DNA of 62,681 nucleotides, taken from Streptomyces rimosus subsp. rimosus (GTDB lineage: Bacteria; Actinomycetota; Actinomycetes; Streptomycetales; Streptomycetaceae). Where the stretch lies: positions 1-62,681 of the forward strand of contig NZ_JOCQ01000077.1 in the NCBI RefSeq assembly GCF_000720725.1, given 5' to 3'. The notes beneath the pieces are model-generated. The model was given only the letters and a program-made list of their open reading frames with translations. It made no database searches and was not told the DNA's origin. Below are positions 1 to 8,353 of this stretch, one piece after another. The translations under genes and the position numbers were made by a program. Numbering within the stretch: the first letter of the stretch is position 1; each line of letters starts with the position of its first letter.

Positions 1-260
1 CGCCGGTGCGTTTCGGCCTTTCGGCTTCTTCGCGGTTCCAACCTTACCAGATCCGTTCGGCGTTTCCGCTTTCCGTTTCCGGCTCCCTGCTGGAGCGGGC
101 TGACCGTCCGGCTTTCGCTTTCCGGCCTTTCCGACTCTATCAGAACCGCTTGGCAATCCGTTTCCGGGCTGCATTCGTTTCCGATTCCCCGTCGGAGGGG
201 GTTGTTCGCGCCTTTCGGCGTGATCACTACGTTAGTCGAATTCCCGGGCGACTCATAATC
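1..260 (-). promoter_or_regulatory. Putative rRNA operon promoter/leader region, reading leftward
   Basis: No protein is convincing here. Read on the minus strand, the stretch has the look of Streptomyces rrn upstream DNA: purine-rich runs (GGAAACGGAAAGCGGAAACG) and repeated -10-like elements inside TCTGATAGAGTCGG (-10 at 134-139) and TCTGGTAAGGTTGG (-10 at 41-46). A third candidate has TTATGA (253-258) and TAACGT (229-234) with an 18-bp spacer. The 16S gene itself would lie beyond the left edge, so this rests on resemblance to remembered rrn leaders rather than on seeing rRNA. 261-422 shows nothing else I can name. Confidence 0.6.
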
Positions 261-422
261 GAGCCGTGGCGTCGAATTTCGGCAAGCGAAAGGCAAGCGA
301 AACCGGCCCCGCCCCGGGGTGATCGTTCGTAGGTAGTGGGTTTGCGTCGCTCGGCGGCCCGCGCAGACAGCGCTGCCCGTCTCAAGCGGCTCGGGCTACG
401 TTAGGCGGTCGCCGGGGCGGAG

Positions 423-1076
423 TCAAGCAGCCCTGCTCCGGCGCTTGCGCGGCACATGCGCGCGGTACGGACTGACCGTGGGATCGCCGTCGATCCAGAA
501 GCGCCACGGGTGCACGGCGCCCTCGCCGCTGATGCCCGTACGCGGCCCGTTCAGCACCTCGCCGGCGTCCGCCGGATGCCCGTACAGAACGGTGAGCGGC
601 TGGTCGGGGGCGGTGGAGCAGATGTCCGTACCGTCCAGGGAGCGGTCGATGTCGAGGGCGGTGGCGAGCCGGGCCGGGCCCTTGGCCAGCTCGCGCGTGT
701 TGCGCGCCTTCGGACGGCGCGCGGCGGCTTGCTCCGTACCGGTGAGCACCTCCCCCGCCCGCAGCAGGACACCGCTGGCGGTGTCCTCCTTGTTGCAGAC
801 CAGGTTGAGGCTGAACCACATGCCGTAGATGAAGTACACGTACGCGTGACCGGGCGGGCCGAACATCGAGGCGTTGCGCGCGGTGCGGCCCCGGTAGGCG
901 TGCGAACCCGGGTCGGACGACCCGTTGTAGGCCTCCACCTCCGTGATACGCAGCTCGATCGGCCCCTGTGGGGTACGGCGTACGAGGGTGCGGCCGAGCA
1001 GCTCAGGCGCGACGTCCAGGACGGGACGGTCGAAGAAGTCCCGGGTGAGCGGTCGGCGGTCCGGTGCGACGATCAT
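423..1076 (-). CDS. mpg: DNA-3-methyladenine glycosylase (AAG/MPG type)
   Basis: Base-excision repair enzyme that removes alkylated purines such as 3-methyladenine. The 217-residue product carries the family core near residues 40-80: EVEAYNGSSDPGSHAYRG, with the glutamate expected to act in catalysis, then FGPPGHAYVYFIYGMW. Length is normal for bacterial AAG proteins, which lack the eukaryotic N-terminal tail. The reading frame stays open far upstream, but homology begins at this ATG (MIVAPDRRPL); the ribosome-binding site is weak. It is the first gene beside the probable rRNA promoter and reads in the same direction, so it could be read through into the rrn leader. It lies back to back with the arrestin-like gene, leaving about 190 bp for both promoters. 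Confidence 0.93.
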   Translation of the reverse strand: MIVAPDRRPLTRDFFDRPVLDVAPELLGRTLVRRTPQGPIELRITEVEAYNGSSDPGSHAYRGRTARNASMFGPPGHAYVYFIYGMWFSLNLVCNKEDTASGVLLRAGEVLTGTEQAAARRPKARNTRELAKGPARLATALDIDRSLDGTDICSTAPDQPLTVLYGHPADAGEVLNGPRTGISGEGAVHPWRFWIDGDPTVSPYRAHVPRKRRSRAA

Positions 1077-1265
1077 GCGGATCAAGGGTAACGGAGAGCG
1101 ACGCGAACCATCGGGCGCGCGACTTCCCACCGGGGTGTTCCGGCGGGAAGGGTTTGGAAAGGTGTGGCATACGGAACCGGAGCGCGCCGACCGGCGTGGG
1201 ACCGGTCGGGCCGGGTTCCCGGCACATCGCACGAGGTACAGGCGTCTGCCTGGGAGGGAACGAGC

Positions 1266-2048
1266 ATGGGGTTCAAGAAGCTGCTGGCCAGCTTGGGGGC
1301 CGGAGGAGCGTCGGTGGAGACGGTGCTCTTCGAGGAGAACGTCGTGCCGGGCGGGGTCGTGCAGGGCGAGGTGCGGATCGAGGGCGGTTCGGTCGCCCAG
1401 CGGATCGAGGGCCTGTCGGTGGGCCTCCAGGCGCGCGTCGAGGTGGAGGGCGGTGAGCAGGAGTACAAGCGGGACGTCGAATTCACCAAGCTGCGGCTCG
1501 GCGGCGCCTTCGAGGTGCAGGCCGGTGCGGTGCACACGGTGCCGTTCGGGCTGGAGATCCCGTGGGAGACGCCGGTGACGACGTTCCTGGGGCAGCAACT
1601 GCACGGTATGCACGTCGGGGTGACGACGGAGCTGGCGATCGCCCGTGCGGTGGACTCCGGTGACCTCGATCCGGTCAACGTGCACCCGCTGCCGGCGCAG
1701 CAGGCCATTCTCGACGCCTTCGGCCGGCTCGGGTTCCGCTTCAAGAGCGCGGACCTGGAGCAGGGGCACATCCGGGACACCCGGCAGCGGCTGCCGTTCT
1801 ACCAGGAGATCGAGTTCTACGCGCCGCAGCAGTACCGCGGTCTGAACCAGGTCGAGCTGTCCTTCGTCGCGGACGACCGCGAGATGGACGTGGTGCTGGA
1901 GATGGACAAGAAGCCGGGTCTCTTCAGCGAGGGCAGCGACACCTACCGCTCGTTCGTGGTGCCGCTGGACGGCTTCCAGGCCACCGACTGGGCGGCGTAC
2001 CTCAACCAGTGGCTAGCGGAGGTCGGCGGCAAGCGGAACTGGTTCTGA
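1266..2048 (+). CDS. Spo0M-like arrestin-fold sporulation control protein
   Basis: Cytoplasmic arrestin-fold protein related to Bacillus Spo0M, a protein linked to sporulation and cell shape. The 260-residue product starts MGFKKLLASLGAGGASVETV and contains the family pattern of alternating beta-strand segments (VVPGGVVQGEVRIEGG, then VPFGLEIPWETPVTTFLGQQ around residues 90-115) and ends in a hydrophilic domain. No signal peptide or membrane segment is seen. ATG at 1266 is preceded by GGGAGGGAACG; an in-frame upstream ATG at 1164 lacks both homology and a good site. Gene order mpg, spo0M-like, PEBP, HNH resembles the conserved Streptomyces arrangement. Its biochemical role is not known. Confidence 0.88.
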   Translation: MGFKKLLASLGAGGASVETVLFEENVVPGGVVQGEVRIEGGSVAQRIEGLSVGLQARVEVEGGEQEYKRDVEFTKLRLGGAFEVQAGAVHTVPFGLEIPWETPVTTFLGQQLHGMHVGVTTELAIARAVDSGDLDPVNVHPLPAQQAILDAFGRLGFRFKSADLEQGHIRDTRQRLPFYQEIEFYAPQQYRGLNQVELSFVADDREMDVVLEMDKKPGLFSEGSDTYRSFVVPLDGFQATDWAAYLNQWLAEVGGKRNWF

Positions 2049-2146
2049 CGACCGGCGCCGCCCCCGGCCGGGTGCCCGGCCGGAGCTTCGGCACAGGCTC
2101 TAACCTGGCCCGACAGCTGTCCATTCGCGACTCAGGAGGTGCCCAG

Positions 2147-2686
2147 GTGTCCGAGCTCAAGCGCCGGCCGCTCCCGCACGATTTCCATCCGCCGGTGGCC
2201 GGGTTCACCGTGGTGAGCGACGGGCTGACCGACGGCAGCCCGCTTCCGTCGGCGCAGGTGCAGGCGGAGGGCAACACCTCGCCGCACCTGCGGTGGGAGG
2301 GCGCGCCCGAGGGGACCCGCAGTTACGCCGTCACCTGCTTCGACCCGGATGCGCCGACCGGCAGCGGCTTCTGGCACTGGTCGGTCTTCGACATCCCCGC
2401 CTCCGTCACCGAGCTGCCCGCGGGCGCCGGTACGGGTGACATGAAGGGGCTGCCGGAGGGGGCCGTCCACGTACGCAACGACGCGGGTTCGCGGGACTTC
2501 ACGGGTGCGGCGCCGCCGCCCGGTGACGGCCCGCACCGCTACGTCTTCACCGTGTACGCGGTGGACCAGGAGAAGCTCGGTCCGGACGCGGACGCGACGC
2601 CGGCCGTGGTCGGCTTCAACCTCCGCTTCCACGCGATCGGCCGGGCGCAGCTGATCGGCGAGTACGAGGTGTCGGCCGGAAGCTGA
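2147..2686 (+). CDS. YbhB/YbcL family (PEBP-like) protein
   Basis: Member of the phosphatidylethanolamine-binding protein fold group (Raf kinase inhibitor-like in bacteria). The 179-residue protein has the hallmark DPDAPTGSGFWHWSVFDIP around residues 66-84 and the second signature GDGPHRYVFTVYAVD around residues 128-142, which line the anion-binding pocket. No export signal, so probably cytoplasmic. The GTG at 2147 is chosen because AGGAGG lies at 2134-2139, seven bases upstream. It follows the Spo0M-like gene by about 100 bp in the same direction, and a strong hairpin follows. The ligand is unknown; bacterial members have no agreed function. Confidence 0.9.
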   Translation: MSELKRRPLPHDFHPPVAGFTVVSDGLTDGSPLPSAQVQAEGNTSPHLRWEGAPEGTRSYAVTCFDPDAPTGSGFWHWSVFDIPASVTELPAGAGTGDMKGLPEGAVHVRNDAGSRDFTGAAPPPGDGPHRYVFTVYAVDQEKLGPDADATPAVVGFNLRFHAIGRAQLIGEYEVSAGS

Positions 2687-2693
2687 GCAAAGG

Positions 2694-2740
2694 GGCCGGT
2701 GTCCGGACCGCGGCCGCGTGCGGCCGCGCGGACACCGGCC
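2694..2740 (+). terminator. Hairpin terminator after PEBP gene
   Basis: GGCCGGTGTCCG (2694-2705) pairs perfectly with CGGACACCGGCC (2729-2740); the loop can itself fold (GCGGCCGC repeats). It lies 7 bp after the PEBP stop codon. No long T tract, as usual in Streptomyces. Confidence 0.7.
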
Positions 2741-3143
2741 TAATTCCGTTGCGCCCCGGCGCCCGTGCTCGCACAGTGGTGCATGACCGGCGAACGGCTC
2801 GCGGTACGGCCGTCGGGCAGCCGGCACCGCAGTGGCGGAGGCGGCGGGGCGCAGGTGTGTCGCCGGCCGCCTGCCGGAGTCCGTTTCGTGTCGGACGTCC
2901 GCGCCGGCTGCCGAACGCTCCGGGGTCCCGGTGTACGCACGGGGGCGGGGCCCCGGGGCGTGCCGCCCGCTTCGCGCCGCCGAGCGCCCTCTCCCGCCCC
3001 CTCGTGCACACCCTTACCTTCACCTCCCCGACACCTTCCATCTCCCTTGTGGCGTGCGGAAATTGCGTTGTCCAGGGGATCACTGGAGCTGCACAGTGGA
3101 CCCACTTCGCCGAGCGGCGAACGGGGACCGGGAGGTGGACGGG
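2741..3143. other. Intergenic region before HNH gene
   Basis: About 400 bp without a convincing gene; open frames here lack codon bias and family resemblance. The last ~100 bp (from about 3040) are less G+C-rich and probably contain the HNH gene promoter, but I cannot fix -35/-10 elements. Confidence 0.4.
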
Positions 3144-3647
3144 ATGCGCGAGACACTTGTACTCAATGCCAGCTTCGAGCCGCTGGCGACGGTGTCGCTG
3201 CGGCGTGCGGTGGTGCTGGTGATGCAGGACAAGGCCGTGGTCGAGCAGGCGCATCCGGGGCTGCGGTTCCGGGCGGCCGCGGTGGAGGTGCCGGTGCCGC
3301 AGGTGATCCGGCTCAGCAGGTACGTACGGGTGCCGTTCCGAAGACAGGCGGCGTGGTCGCGGCGCGGCGTTCTCGTACGGGACCAGCACCGGTGCGGGTA
3401 CTGCGGTCGGCGGGCGACGACCGTGGACCACATCGTGCCGCGCTCGCGCGGCGGCGGCGACAACTGGCTGAACACCGTCGCGTCCTGCGCCGAGGACAAT
3501 CACCGCAAGGCGGACCGGACGCCGGAGCAGGCCGGGATGCGGCTGCTGACCCGGCCGTTCGAGCCGACGCCCGCGGACGCTCTGGTGGCGGCGCTGGCCG
3601 GTTCCGTACGGGAGGAGCTGCCGGACTGGCTGGGGCTGCCCGCGTAG
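3144..3647 (+). CDS. HNH endonuclease family protein
   Basis: Probable metal-dependent nuclease. The 167-residue protein has an N-terminal conserved part (RETLVLNASFEPLATVSLRR) and a C-terminal HNH domain near residues 80-130: zinc-type cysteines CGYCG, then TVDHIVPRSRGG (first histidine), NWLNTV (asparagine) and DNHRKADRTP (second histidine). This is the stand-alone actinobacterial HNH type, not a restriction or phage enzyme, and it sits in conserved core surroundings. ATG at 3144 is preferred, with GGGAGGTGG upstream; the in-frame GTG at 3135 is the alternative. DNA target and biological role are unknown. Confidence 0.9.
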   Translation: MRETLVLNASFEPLATVSLRRAVVLVMQDKAVVEQAHPGLRFRAAAVEVPVPQVIRLSRYVRVPFRRQAAWSRRGVLVRDQHRCGYCGRRATTVDHIVPRSRGGGDNWLNTVASCAEDNHRKADRTPEQAGMRLLTRPFEPTPADALVAALAGSVREELPDWLGLPA

Positions 3648-3659
3648 CGCTCGTACGGG

Positions 3660-4427
3660 TCAGTCGAGGAGCAGCTGGGTGATCGCCGCGATGCCGACGG
3701 CGACGATCACCCCGCGCAGTACGGCCGGCCGCAGCCGGCGGCCGATCCTGGCGCCGATCAGGCCGCCGAGGGCCGAGCCGGTGGCGATGAGGACGACGGC
3801 GAGCCAGTCGATGGGCGCGGCGAAGAGGAAGAAGAGCGCGGCGACGCCGTTGACGAGCAGGGACAGGACGTTCTTGACGGCGTTGAGGCGCTGCAGTTCC
3901 TCGCTGAGCAGCAGGCCCATCAGGGAGAGGTAGATGACTCCCTGGGCGGCGCCGAAGTAGCCGCCGTACATGCTCGCGAAAAGGATCCCGGTCAGCAGCA
4001 GGGCACCACCGTCCGTACGGGCGGTGGTGCCGTTGCGTTCGCGGCGGGCGCGCAGCGCGGCGGCGAGCCGGGGCTGGACGACGACGAGGACGAGGGCGAC
4101 GGCGATCAGTACGGGCACGATCGCGTCGAAGGCGTCGGACGGCAGCAGCAGGAGCAGGGCCGCGCCGACCAGCCCGCCGGCCAGGGCCGCGGCGCCGAAG
4201 CGGCGTATGCGGCGCCCCTGTCCGGCCAGTTCGCGGCGGTAGCCGATCGCGCCGCTGAGCGAACCGGGCACCAGCCCCAGGGTGTTGGAGACGTTGGCGG
4301 TGACCGGCGGCAGGCCGGTGGCCAGCAGGACGGGGAAGGTGATCAGGGTGCCGGAGCCGACCACGACGTTGATCGCCCCGGCAGCACCGCCCGCGGCGAA
4401 GACGGCGAGCGCTTCCCAGATGGTCAT
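3660..4427 (-). CDS. Sulfite exporter TauE/SafE family permease
   Basis: Inner-membrane permease of the TauE/SafE family, thought to move sulfonates, sulfite or related anions. The 255-residue protein begins with the typical repeat GGAAGAINVVVGSGTLITFP, and the internal duplicate carries ASMYGGYFGAAQGV around residues 155-170. About eight hydrophobic segments are visible. The ATG at 4427 (MTIWEALAV) is preceded by GAGGGAGATCGC; upstream in-frame ATGs have no such site. It ends 13 bp from the HNH gene, tail to tail. The substrate cannot be assigned, as no sulfur-metabolism genes lie nearby. Confidence 0.9.
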   Translation of the reverse strand: MTIWEALAVFAAGGAAGAINVVVGSGTLITFPVLLATGLPPVTANVSNTLGLVPGSLSGAIGYRRELAGQGRRIRRFGAAALAGGLVGAALLLLLPSDAFDAIVPVLIAVALVLVVVQPRLAAALRARRERNGTTARTDGGALLLTGILFASMYGGYFGAAQGVIYLSLMGLLLSEELQRLNAVKNVLSLLVNGVAALFFLFAAPIDWLAVVLIATGSALGGLIGARIGRRLRPAVLRGVIVAVGIAAITQLLLD

Positions 4428-4469
4428 GCGATCTCCCTCGTACATGATCGGTACGGTCCGATCATGCAT

Positions 4470-4514
4470 CAGGGCCCGCCCCCGGCACAGTGCTTCGGCC
4501 GGGAGCGGGCCCTG
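4470..4514 (-). terminator. Hairpin terminator after SPFH gene
   Basis: CAGGGCCCGC (4470-4479) pairs with GCGGGCCCTG (4505-4514), with an inner CCCGGC/GCCGGG stem. It lies just beyond the minus-strand stop of the SPFH gene and before the TauE start. Confidence 0.65.
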
Positions 4515-4526
4515 CGGAGAGCCGGG

Positions 4527-5477
4527 TCAGTCGATGGGCGGCTGTTCGCGGTGCGGGGCGGACTTGGTCATGCCGGGGCCGGCGGACGGGGCGCCGCCGC
4601 CCGCGGGGTTGAAGCTGTTGATGGCGCCGCCGAGGCCCTTGAGGGCGTCGCCGATCTCGCTGGGGACGATCCAGAGCTTGTTGGCGTCGCCCTCGGCGAT
4701 CTTCGGCAGCATCTGGAGGTACTGGTACGACAGCAGCTTCTGGTCCGGGTCGCCGGCGTGGATGGACTCGAAGACCACCCGGATCGCCTGGGCCTCGCCC
4801 TCGGCGCGCAGCGCGGCGGCCTTGGCCTCACCCTCGGCGCGCAGGATCGAGGACTGCTTCTCACCCTCGGCGGTCAGGATCTGGGACTGCCGGACACCTT
4901 CGGCCTGGAGGATCGCCGCGCGCTTGTCACGGTCGGCGCGCATCTGCTTCTCCATCGAGTCCTGGATGGAGGTCGGCGGCTCGATCGCCTTCAGCTCGAC
5001 GCGGTTGACGCGGATGCCCCACTTGCCGGTGGCCTCGTCCAGGACGCCGCGCAGCGCCGCGTTGATCTCCTCGCGGGAGGTCAGGGTCCGCTCCAGGTCC
5101 ATGCCGCCGATGATGTTGCGCAGGGTGGTGACGGTCAGCTGCTCGATGGCCTGGATGTAGCTGGCGACCTCGTACGTCGCGGCACGCGCGTCGGTGACCT
5201 GGTAGTAGATGACGGTGTCGATGTTCACGACCAGGTTGTCCTGGGTGATCACCGGCTGCGGGGGGAACGGCACGACCTGTTCGCGCAGGTCGATGCGGTT
5301 GCGGATGGAGTCGATGAACGGCACGACGATGTTCAGGCCCGCGTTGAGGGTGCGGGTGTAGCGGCCGAAGCGCTCCACGATGGCGGCGCTGGCCTGTGGG
5401 ATGACCTGGATCGTCTTGATGAGTGCGATGAACACGAGCACCACCAGGATGATCAGGACGATGATGATCGGTTCCAC
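4527..5477 (-). CDS. SPFH domain/band 7 (stomatin, QmcA-like) membrane protein
   Basis: Membrane-anchored scaffold of the stomatin/flotillin superfamily, which forms large oligomers in the membrane. The 316-residue protein starts with one membrane helix (residues 3-20), then the SPFH domain (IQVIPQASAAIVERFGRYTR onward). A central coiled-coil region follows with repeated EG(E/V)xxQSxILxAEGE-type units around residues 200-245, and a Gly/Pro-rich tail. This layout matches paraslipin/QmcA. The NfeD-like gene is immediately upstream in the same direction, the classic SPFH-NfeD partnership. QmcA-type proteins are linked to membrane protease control in other bacteria; that is family knowledge, not shown here. 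Confidence 0.92.
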   Translation of the reverse strand: MEPIIIVLIILVVLVFIALIKTIQVIPQASAAIVERFGRYTRTLNAGLNIVVPFIDSIRNRIDLREQVVPFPPQPVITQDNLVVNIDTVIYYQVTDARAATYEVASYIQAIEQLTVTTLRNIIGGMDLERTLTSREEINAALRGVLDEATGKWGIRVNRVELKAIEPPTSIQDSMEKQMRADRDKRAAILQAEGVRQSQILTAEGEKQSSILRAEGEAKAAALRAEGEAQAIRVVFESIHAGDPDQKLLSYQYLQMLPKIAEGDANKLWIVPSEIGDALKGLGGAINSFNPAGGGAPSAGPGMTKSAPHREQPPID

Positions 5478-5636
5478 TGCGGCTCCCGGTACCCCTCGGT
5501 GACTGGCTGCGGCGGCCGGTGCCGGCCTTCCGCTTGATCGAGTCTTCCAGAGCGAACGGCCCTCACGCAGGCGGTTCGGCTCATCGGTGCGCTCGTACGA
5601 CGACTGGCTGGGCCTCTTACCCGACGACCGTGGCGG

Positions 5637-6059
5637 CTACATGACGACCGCGGTGGCGCCTTCGATCTCCACCACGTCCACCTTCTGGCCCGGCTCGTAG
5701 ACCTGGTCGGCGTCCAGCGCGCGGGCCGACCAGACCTCGCCGCCGAGCTTGACCCGGCCGCCGGAGGCGTCGACCCGTTCCAGGACGGTCGCGGAGCGGC
5801 CCTTGAGGGCGTCGATGCCCGAGGCCAGCTGCGGGCGTTGACTGCGGTGGCGGTTGGCGATGGGGCGGACCACCGCGATGAGCGCGACCGAGACGGCGGC
5901 GAAGACAATGAACTGCGTGACCGTGCCGCCGCCGAGCCCCGCGGTCACAGCACCGGCGACGGCGCCGACCGCGAGCATCCCGAACTCGGGCATCGCGGTC
6001 ACGACGAGCGGAATGCCCAGTCCCACGGCGGCGACGAGCCACCACACCCATGGATCCAC
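5637..6059 (-). CDS. NfeD family membrane protein
   Basis: Small partner of SPFH proteins. The 140-residue product begins with hydrophobic helices (WWLVAAVGLGIPLVVTAMPEF) and ends in an OB-fold-like NfeD domain: LKGRSATVLERVDASGGRVKL, then GEVWSARALD, and a closing VVEIEGATAVV. It is the short form without a ClpP-like protease domain. GTG at 6059 (VDPWVWW) is chosen from family alignment and a GAAGG just upstream; an in-frame ATG at 6110 would add 17 unconserved residues. The SPFH gene follows about 160 bp downstream, so the two are probably one transcript. Confidence 0.88.
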   Translation of the reverse strand: MDPWVWWLVAAVGLGIPLVVTAMPEFGMLAVGAVAGAVTAGLGGGTVTQFIVFAAVSVALIAVVRPIANRHRSQRPQLASGIDALKGRSATVLERVDASGGRVKLGGEVWSARALDADQVYEPGQKVDVVEIEGATAVVM

Positions 6060-6077
6060 GCCTTCATGGTAGATCCG

Positions 6078-6106
6078 CCGGACGGCCCGGGACAGGGGCC
6101 GTCCGG
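6078..6106 (-). terminator. Hairpin terminator after ABC ATPase gene
   Basis: CCGGACGGCCC (6078-6088) pairs perfectly with GGGCCGTCCGG (6096-6106), loop of 7. It separates the ABC ATPase from nfeD. Confidence 0.7.
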
Positions 6107-6126
6107 TCAAGGAGTGACCCGAAAGG

Positions 6127-6918
6127 TCAGGAAAGCGGCAGGCCCTGGGCGGTCCAGCGGTCGCCGTTGCGCTCGACGATCAGCGGCAGGCCGAAGCAGC
6201 GCGAGAGGTTGCCGGAGGTCAGCTCCAGGTCGAGCGGTCCGGCGGTGAGCACCTTGCCCTGTCGGATCATCAGGACGTGGGTGAAGCCCGGCGGGATCTC
6301 CTCGACGTGGTGGGTGACCATGATCATGGAGGGGGCGTACGGGTCGCGGGCGAGCCGGCCGAGGCGGCGTACGAGGTCCTCGCGGCCGCCGAGGTCGAGG
6401 CCGGCCGCGGGCTCGTCCAGCAGGAGCAGCTCGGGGTCGGTCATCATCGCGCGGGCGATGAGGGTGCGCTTGCGCTCGCCCTCGGAGAGGGTGCCGAACT
6501 TCCGGTCGAGGTACTCGTTCATGCCGAGGCGGTCGAGGAAGGCGCGGGCGCGCTGCTCGTCGATGTCCTCGTACGTCTCGCGCCAGCCGGCGGTCATGCC
6601 GTACGCGGCGGTGAGCACGGTCTGCAGGACGGTCTGGCTGCGCGGCAGCTTGTCGGCGAGTGCGATGCCGGCCACGCCGATGCGCGGGCGCAGGTCGAAG
6701 ACGTCGACCTTGCCGAGCGTCTCGCCGAGGATCGTGGTGGTCCCGGTGCTCGGGTAGAGGTAGCTGGAGGCGACGTTGAGCAGGGTGGTCTTACCGGCGC
6801 CGTTGGGGCCGAGGATGACCCAGCGCTCGCCCTCCTTGACCGACCAGGAGACCTGGTCCACCAGAGCCCGTCCGTCGCGGACCACGGATACGTCCACCAG
6901 CTCCAGCACATCGCTCAT
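6127..6918 (-). CDS. ABC transporter ATP-binding protein
   Basis: 263-residue nucleotide-binding protein. Walker A is GPNGAGKTT (residues 37-45), the signature is LSEGERKR, Walker B is LLLLDEP followed by the D-loop, and the switch histidine is in MVTHHVEE. The GLDLGG after Walker B and the family pattern resemble YlmA/ModF-like cytoplasmic ATPases. No permease gene is adjacent, so its partner is unknown and it may not be a transporter subunit at all. ATG at 6918 (MSDVLELVDV) is preferred because GGGAGA lies about 10 bases upstream. It is divergent from the 7027 gene with about 108 bp between them. Confidence 0.88.
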   Translation of the reverse strand: MSDVLELVDVSVVRDGRALVDQVSWSVKEGERWVILGPNGAGKTTLLNVASSYLYPSTGTTTILGETLGKVDVFDLRPRIGVAGIALADKLPRSQTVLQTVLTAAYGMTAGWRETYEDIDEQRARAFLDRLGMNEYLDRKFGTLSEGERKRTLIARAMMTDPELLLLDEPAAGLDLGGREDLVRRLGRLARDPYAPSMIMVTHHVEEIPPGFTHVLMIRQGKVLTAGPLDLELTSGNLSRCFGLPLIVERNGDRWTAQGLPLS

Positions 6919-7026
6919 GAGCGCGTTGTCTCCCATTGCATCTCGGTCGTCTCGTGCGCCTGTGGGCGCATCCCCCCAGCAAACCTACGCCACTCGCTGT
7001 CAGTGCCTGTCCTTAGGCTGGGGAGC

Positions 7027-7848
7027 ATGCTCGATGAACCTCGTTCGGGACGCCTGGCCGCGTGGGGAAATGCCCTTTTGGCCGGGCTTGTCTCACCTGA
7101 TGAAGCCGCGCAGCGGATCGCGGACGACGACGCGGTGCACCGCGTGCGCGGCCTGCCCGGCGAGCCGGGCCCGGTCGGGCTGACGCTCGCGCTGGGGCGG
7201 CTGCGGGCGCTGGGCGCGACGGGCCTGCGGGTGGCGCTGCCGGTGCCGGGGCATCCGCTGGGGCTGAGCGGCCCGCCGGAGTTCAACGCGCGGGCGATGG
7301 AGGCCGAGGAGGCGGTGCTGGCGGCCGGGGCCGCGCTGGGCCTCGTCCCGGAGGTGTTCGAGTCCGGCCCGGAGGGCTCGCCGGTGCCGCGCGCCGACGT
7401 GCACGTCGAGGTGGTCTGGCACTGCCTCGCGATACGGGACGCGCCGCCGGCCGACGTCCCCTCGCTCGGCGAGGCGGAACGGGAGCTGGCGGAGGCGCTG
7501 CGGGAGGCGACGGAGGTGCTCTCCCGGCTGGACGTGGCCGGTTCCGGCCCGGTCGCCCAGGCGGCGCTGGAGGCGTACCGCGCGCGGGCCGAGGCGGGCC
7601 GGCAGGTGCTGGCGCCCGGCTATCCGCCGCGCGCGGTGCGGGTGCTGGAGCTGGCGCAGCGGGTCGGCGCGCTCATCGGCATCGCGCAGGGCGCCGGCGG
7701 GGCCGGGCAGGAGCACGGTGGCGCGGTGAGCGCGTCGGAGATGGCCGCGCGGGCCGCGGCGCTGCGCCCGGTGGAGCGCACGGCCCGGCGCGCGCAGGTC
7801 GCGGCGTACAACGCGTACGTGGAGGAGGCGGAGCGGCGCCGGGAATGA
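7027..7848 (+). CDS. Conserved actinobacterial hypothetical protein
   Basis: 273-residue soluble, Ala/Glu-rich protein that I recognise only as a conserved Streptomyces hypothetical. The N-terminal half (LAAWGNALLAGLVSPDEAAQ, then GLTLALGRLRALGATGLRVA) looks like a compact alpha/beta domain. The C-terminal half is mostly helical and charged (ELAEALREATEVLSRLD). No catalytic motif, signal peptide or membrane segment is visible. Third codon positions are strongly G/C, so it is a real gene. GGGGAGC lies just before the ATG at 7027. It is divergent from the ABC ATPase and convergent with the chaplin genes, from which a strong terminator separates it. Confidence 0.8.
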   Translation: MLDEPRSGRLAAWGNALLAGLVSPDEAAQRIADDDAVHRVRGLPGEPGPVGLTLALGRLRALGATGLRVALPVPGHPLGLSGPPEFNARAMEAEEAVLAAGAALGLVPEVFESGPEGSPVPRADVHVEVVWHCLAIRDAPPADVPSLGEAERELAEALREATEVLSRLDVAGSGPVAQAALEAYRARAEAGRQVLAPGYPPRAVRVLELAQRVGALIGIAQGAGGAGQEHGGAVSASEMAARAAALRPVERTARRAQVAAYNAYVEEAERRRE

Positions 7849-7928
7849 CCGGGCCGCCGTACGGACACCCTCCCCCGTACGGACGCCCCCTCCCCCCTAC
7901 GGACTCCCTGCTCGCACGGGCGCACGGG

Positions 7929-7970
7929 GAAGGCCCCGCCCGACCGGGGAGAGGGTCGGGCGGGGCCTTC
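7929..7970. terminator. Bidirectional hairpin terminator
   Basis: GAAGGCCCCGCCCGAC (7929-7944) pairs perfectly with GTCGGGCGGGGCCTTC (7955-7970), loop of 10. It sits between convergent genes and can serve both. Confidence 0.8.
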
Positions 7971-8010
7971 GGGGAGGACGCGGCGCGACCGCGGTCCGGT
8001 GTGCCGTGGC

Positions 8011-8256
8011 TCAGTGGTTCGCCGAGGCGTTGTGGTGGGCCGGGTTCAGCACGCCCACGACGTTGATGGTGTTGCCGGAGACGTTCACGGGCACGCTCAC
8101 CGGGACCTGGACGAGGTTGCCCGACAGGATGCCGGGGGACGTGGTGACCGCGCCGTTGGCGTGCGCGTGACCGGTCGCGGCGGCGGAGCCGGCGGCGGCA
8201 CCGGCGGCCAGTCCGGCGGTGGCGAGGACGAGAGCGGCCTTCTTGGCGGTGTTCAT
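8011..8256 (-). CDS. Short chaplin, cysteine-free
   Basis: Secreted hydrophobic surface protein of the chaplin family, whose members assemble into amyloid films that let aerial hyphae and spores leave water. The 81-residue precursor has a signal peptide (MNTAKKAALVLATAGLAAG..AAA) and a mature part with one chaplin domain: GILSGNLVQVPVSVPVNVSG, then NTINVVGVLNPAHHN. The two cysteines normal in short chaplins are missing, replaced at NVSGN and NASAN. The domain ends in an unusual His/Asn-rich tail. ATG at 8256 follows GAGGAAC. A second chaplin lies directly upstream in the same direction, then a two-component system. The closest named type is ChpE, the only cysteine-free chaplin of S. coelicolor. 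Confidence 0.92.
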   Translation of the reverse strand: MNTAKKAALVLATAGLAAGAAAGSAAATGHAHANGAVTTSPGILSGNLVQVPVSVPVNVSGNTINVVGVLNPAHHNASANH

Positions 8257-8353
8257 GTAGGTGTTCCTCACGTGTCGGCGCGGGGCCGGGATGGTGGTGG
8301 AGTGCTCGCAGCGGCCGGTCCGGCGGGCGCCGGGCGGCCGGCCGCGTCGCCCG

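Noticed and set aside
6..332. 108-codon open frame at the left edge
   Set aside because: Low-complexity Phe/Arg/Ser product with no family; the DNA reads better as an rRNA operon leader on the other strand.
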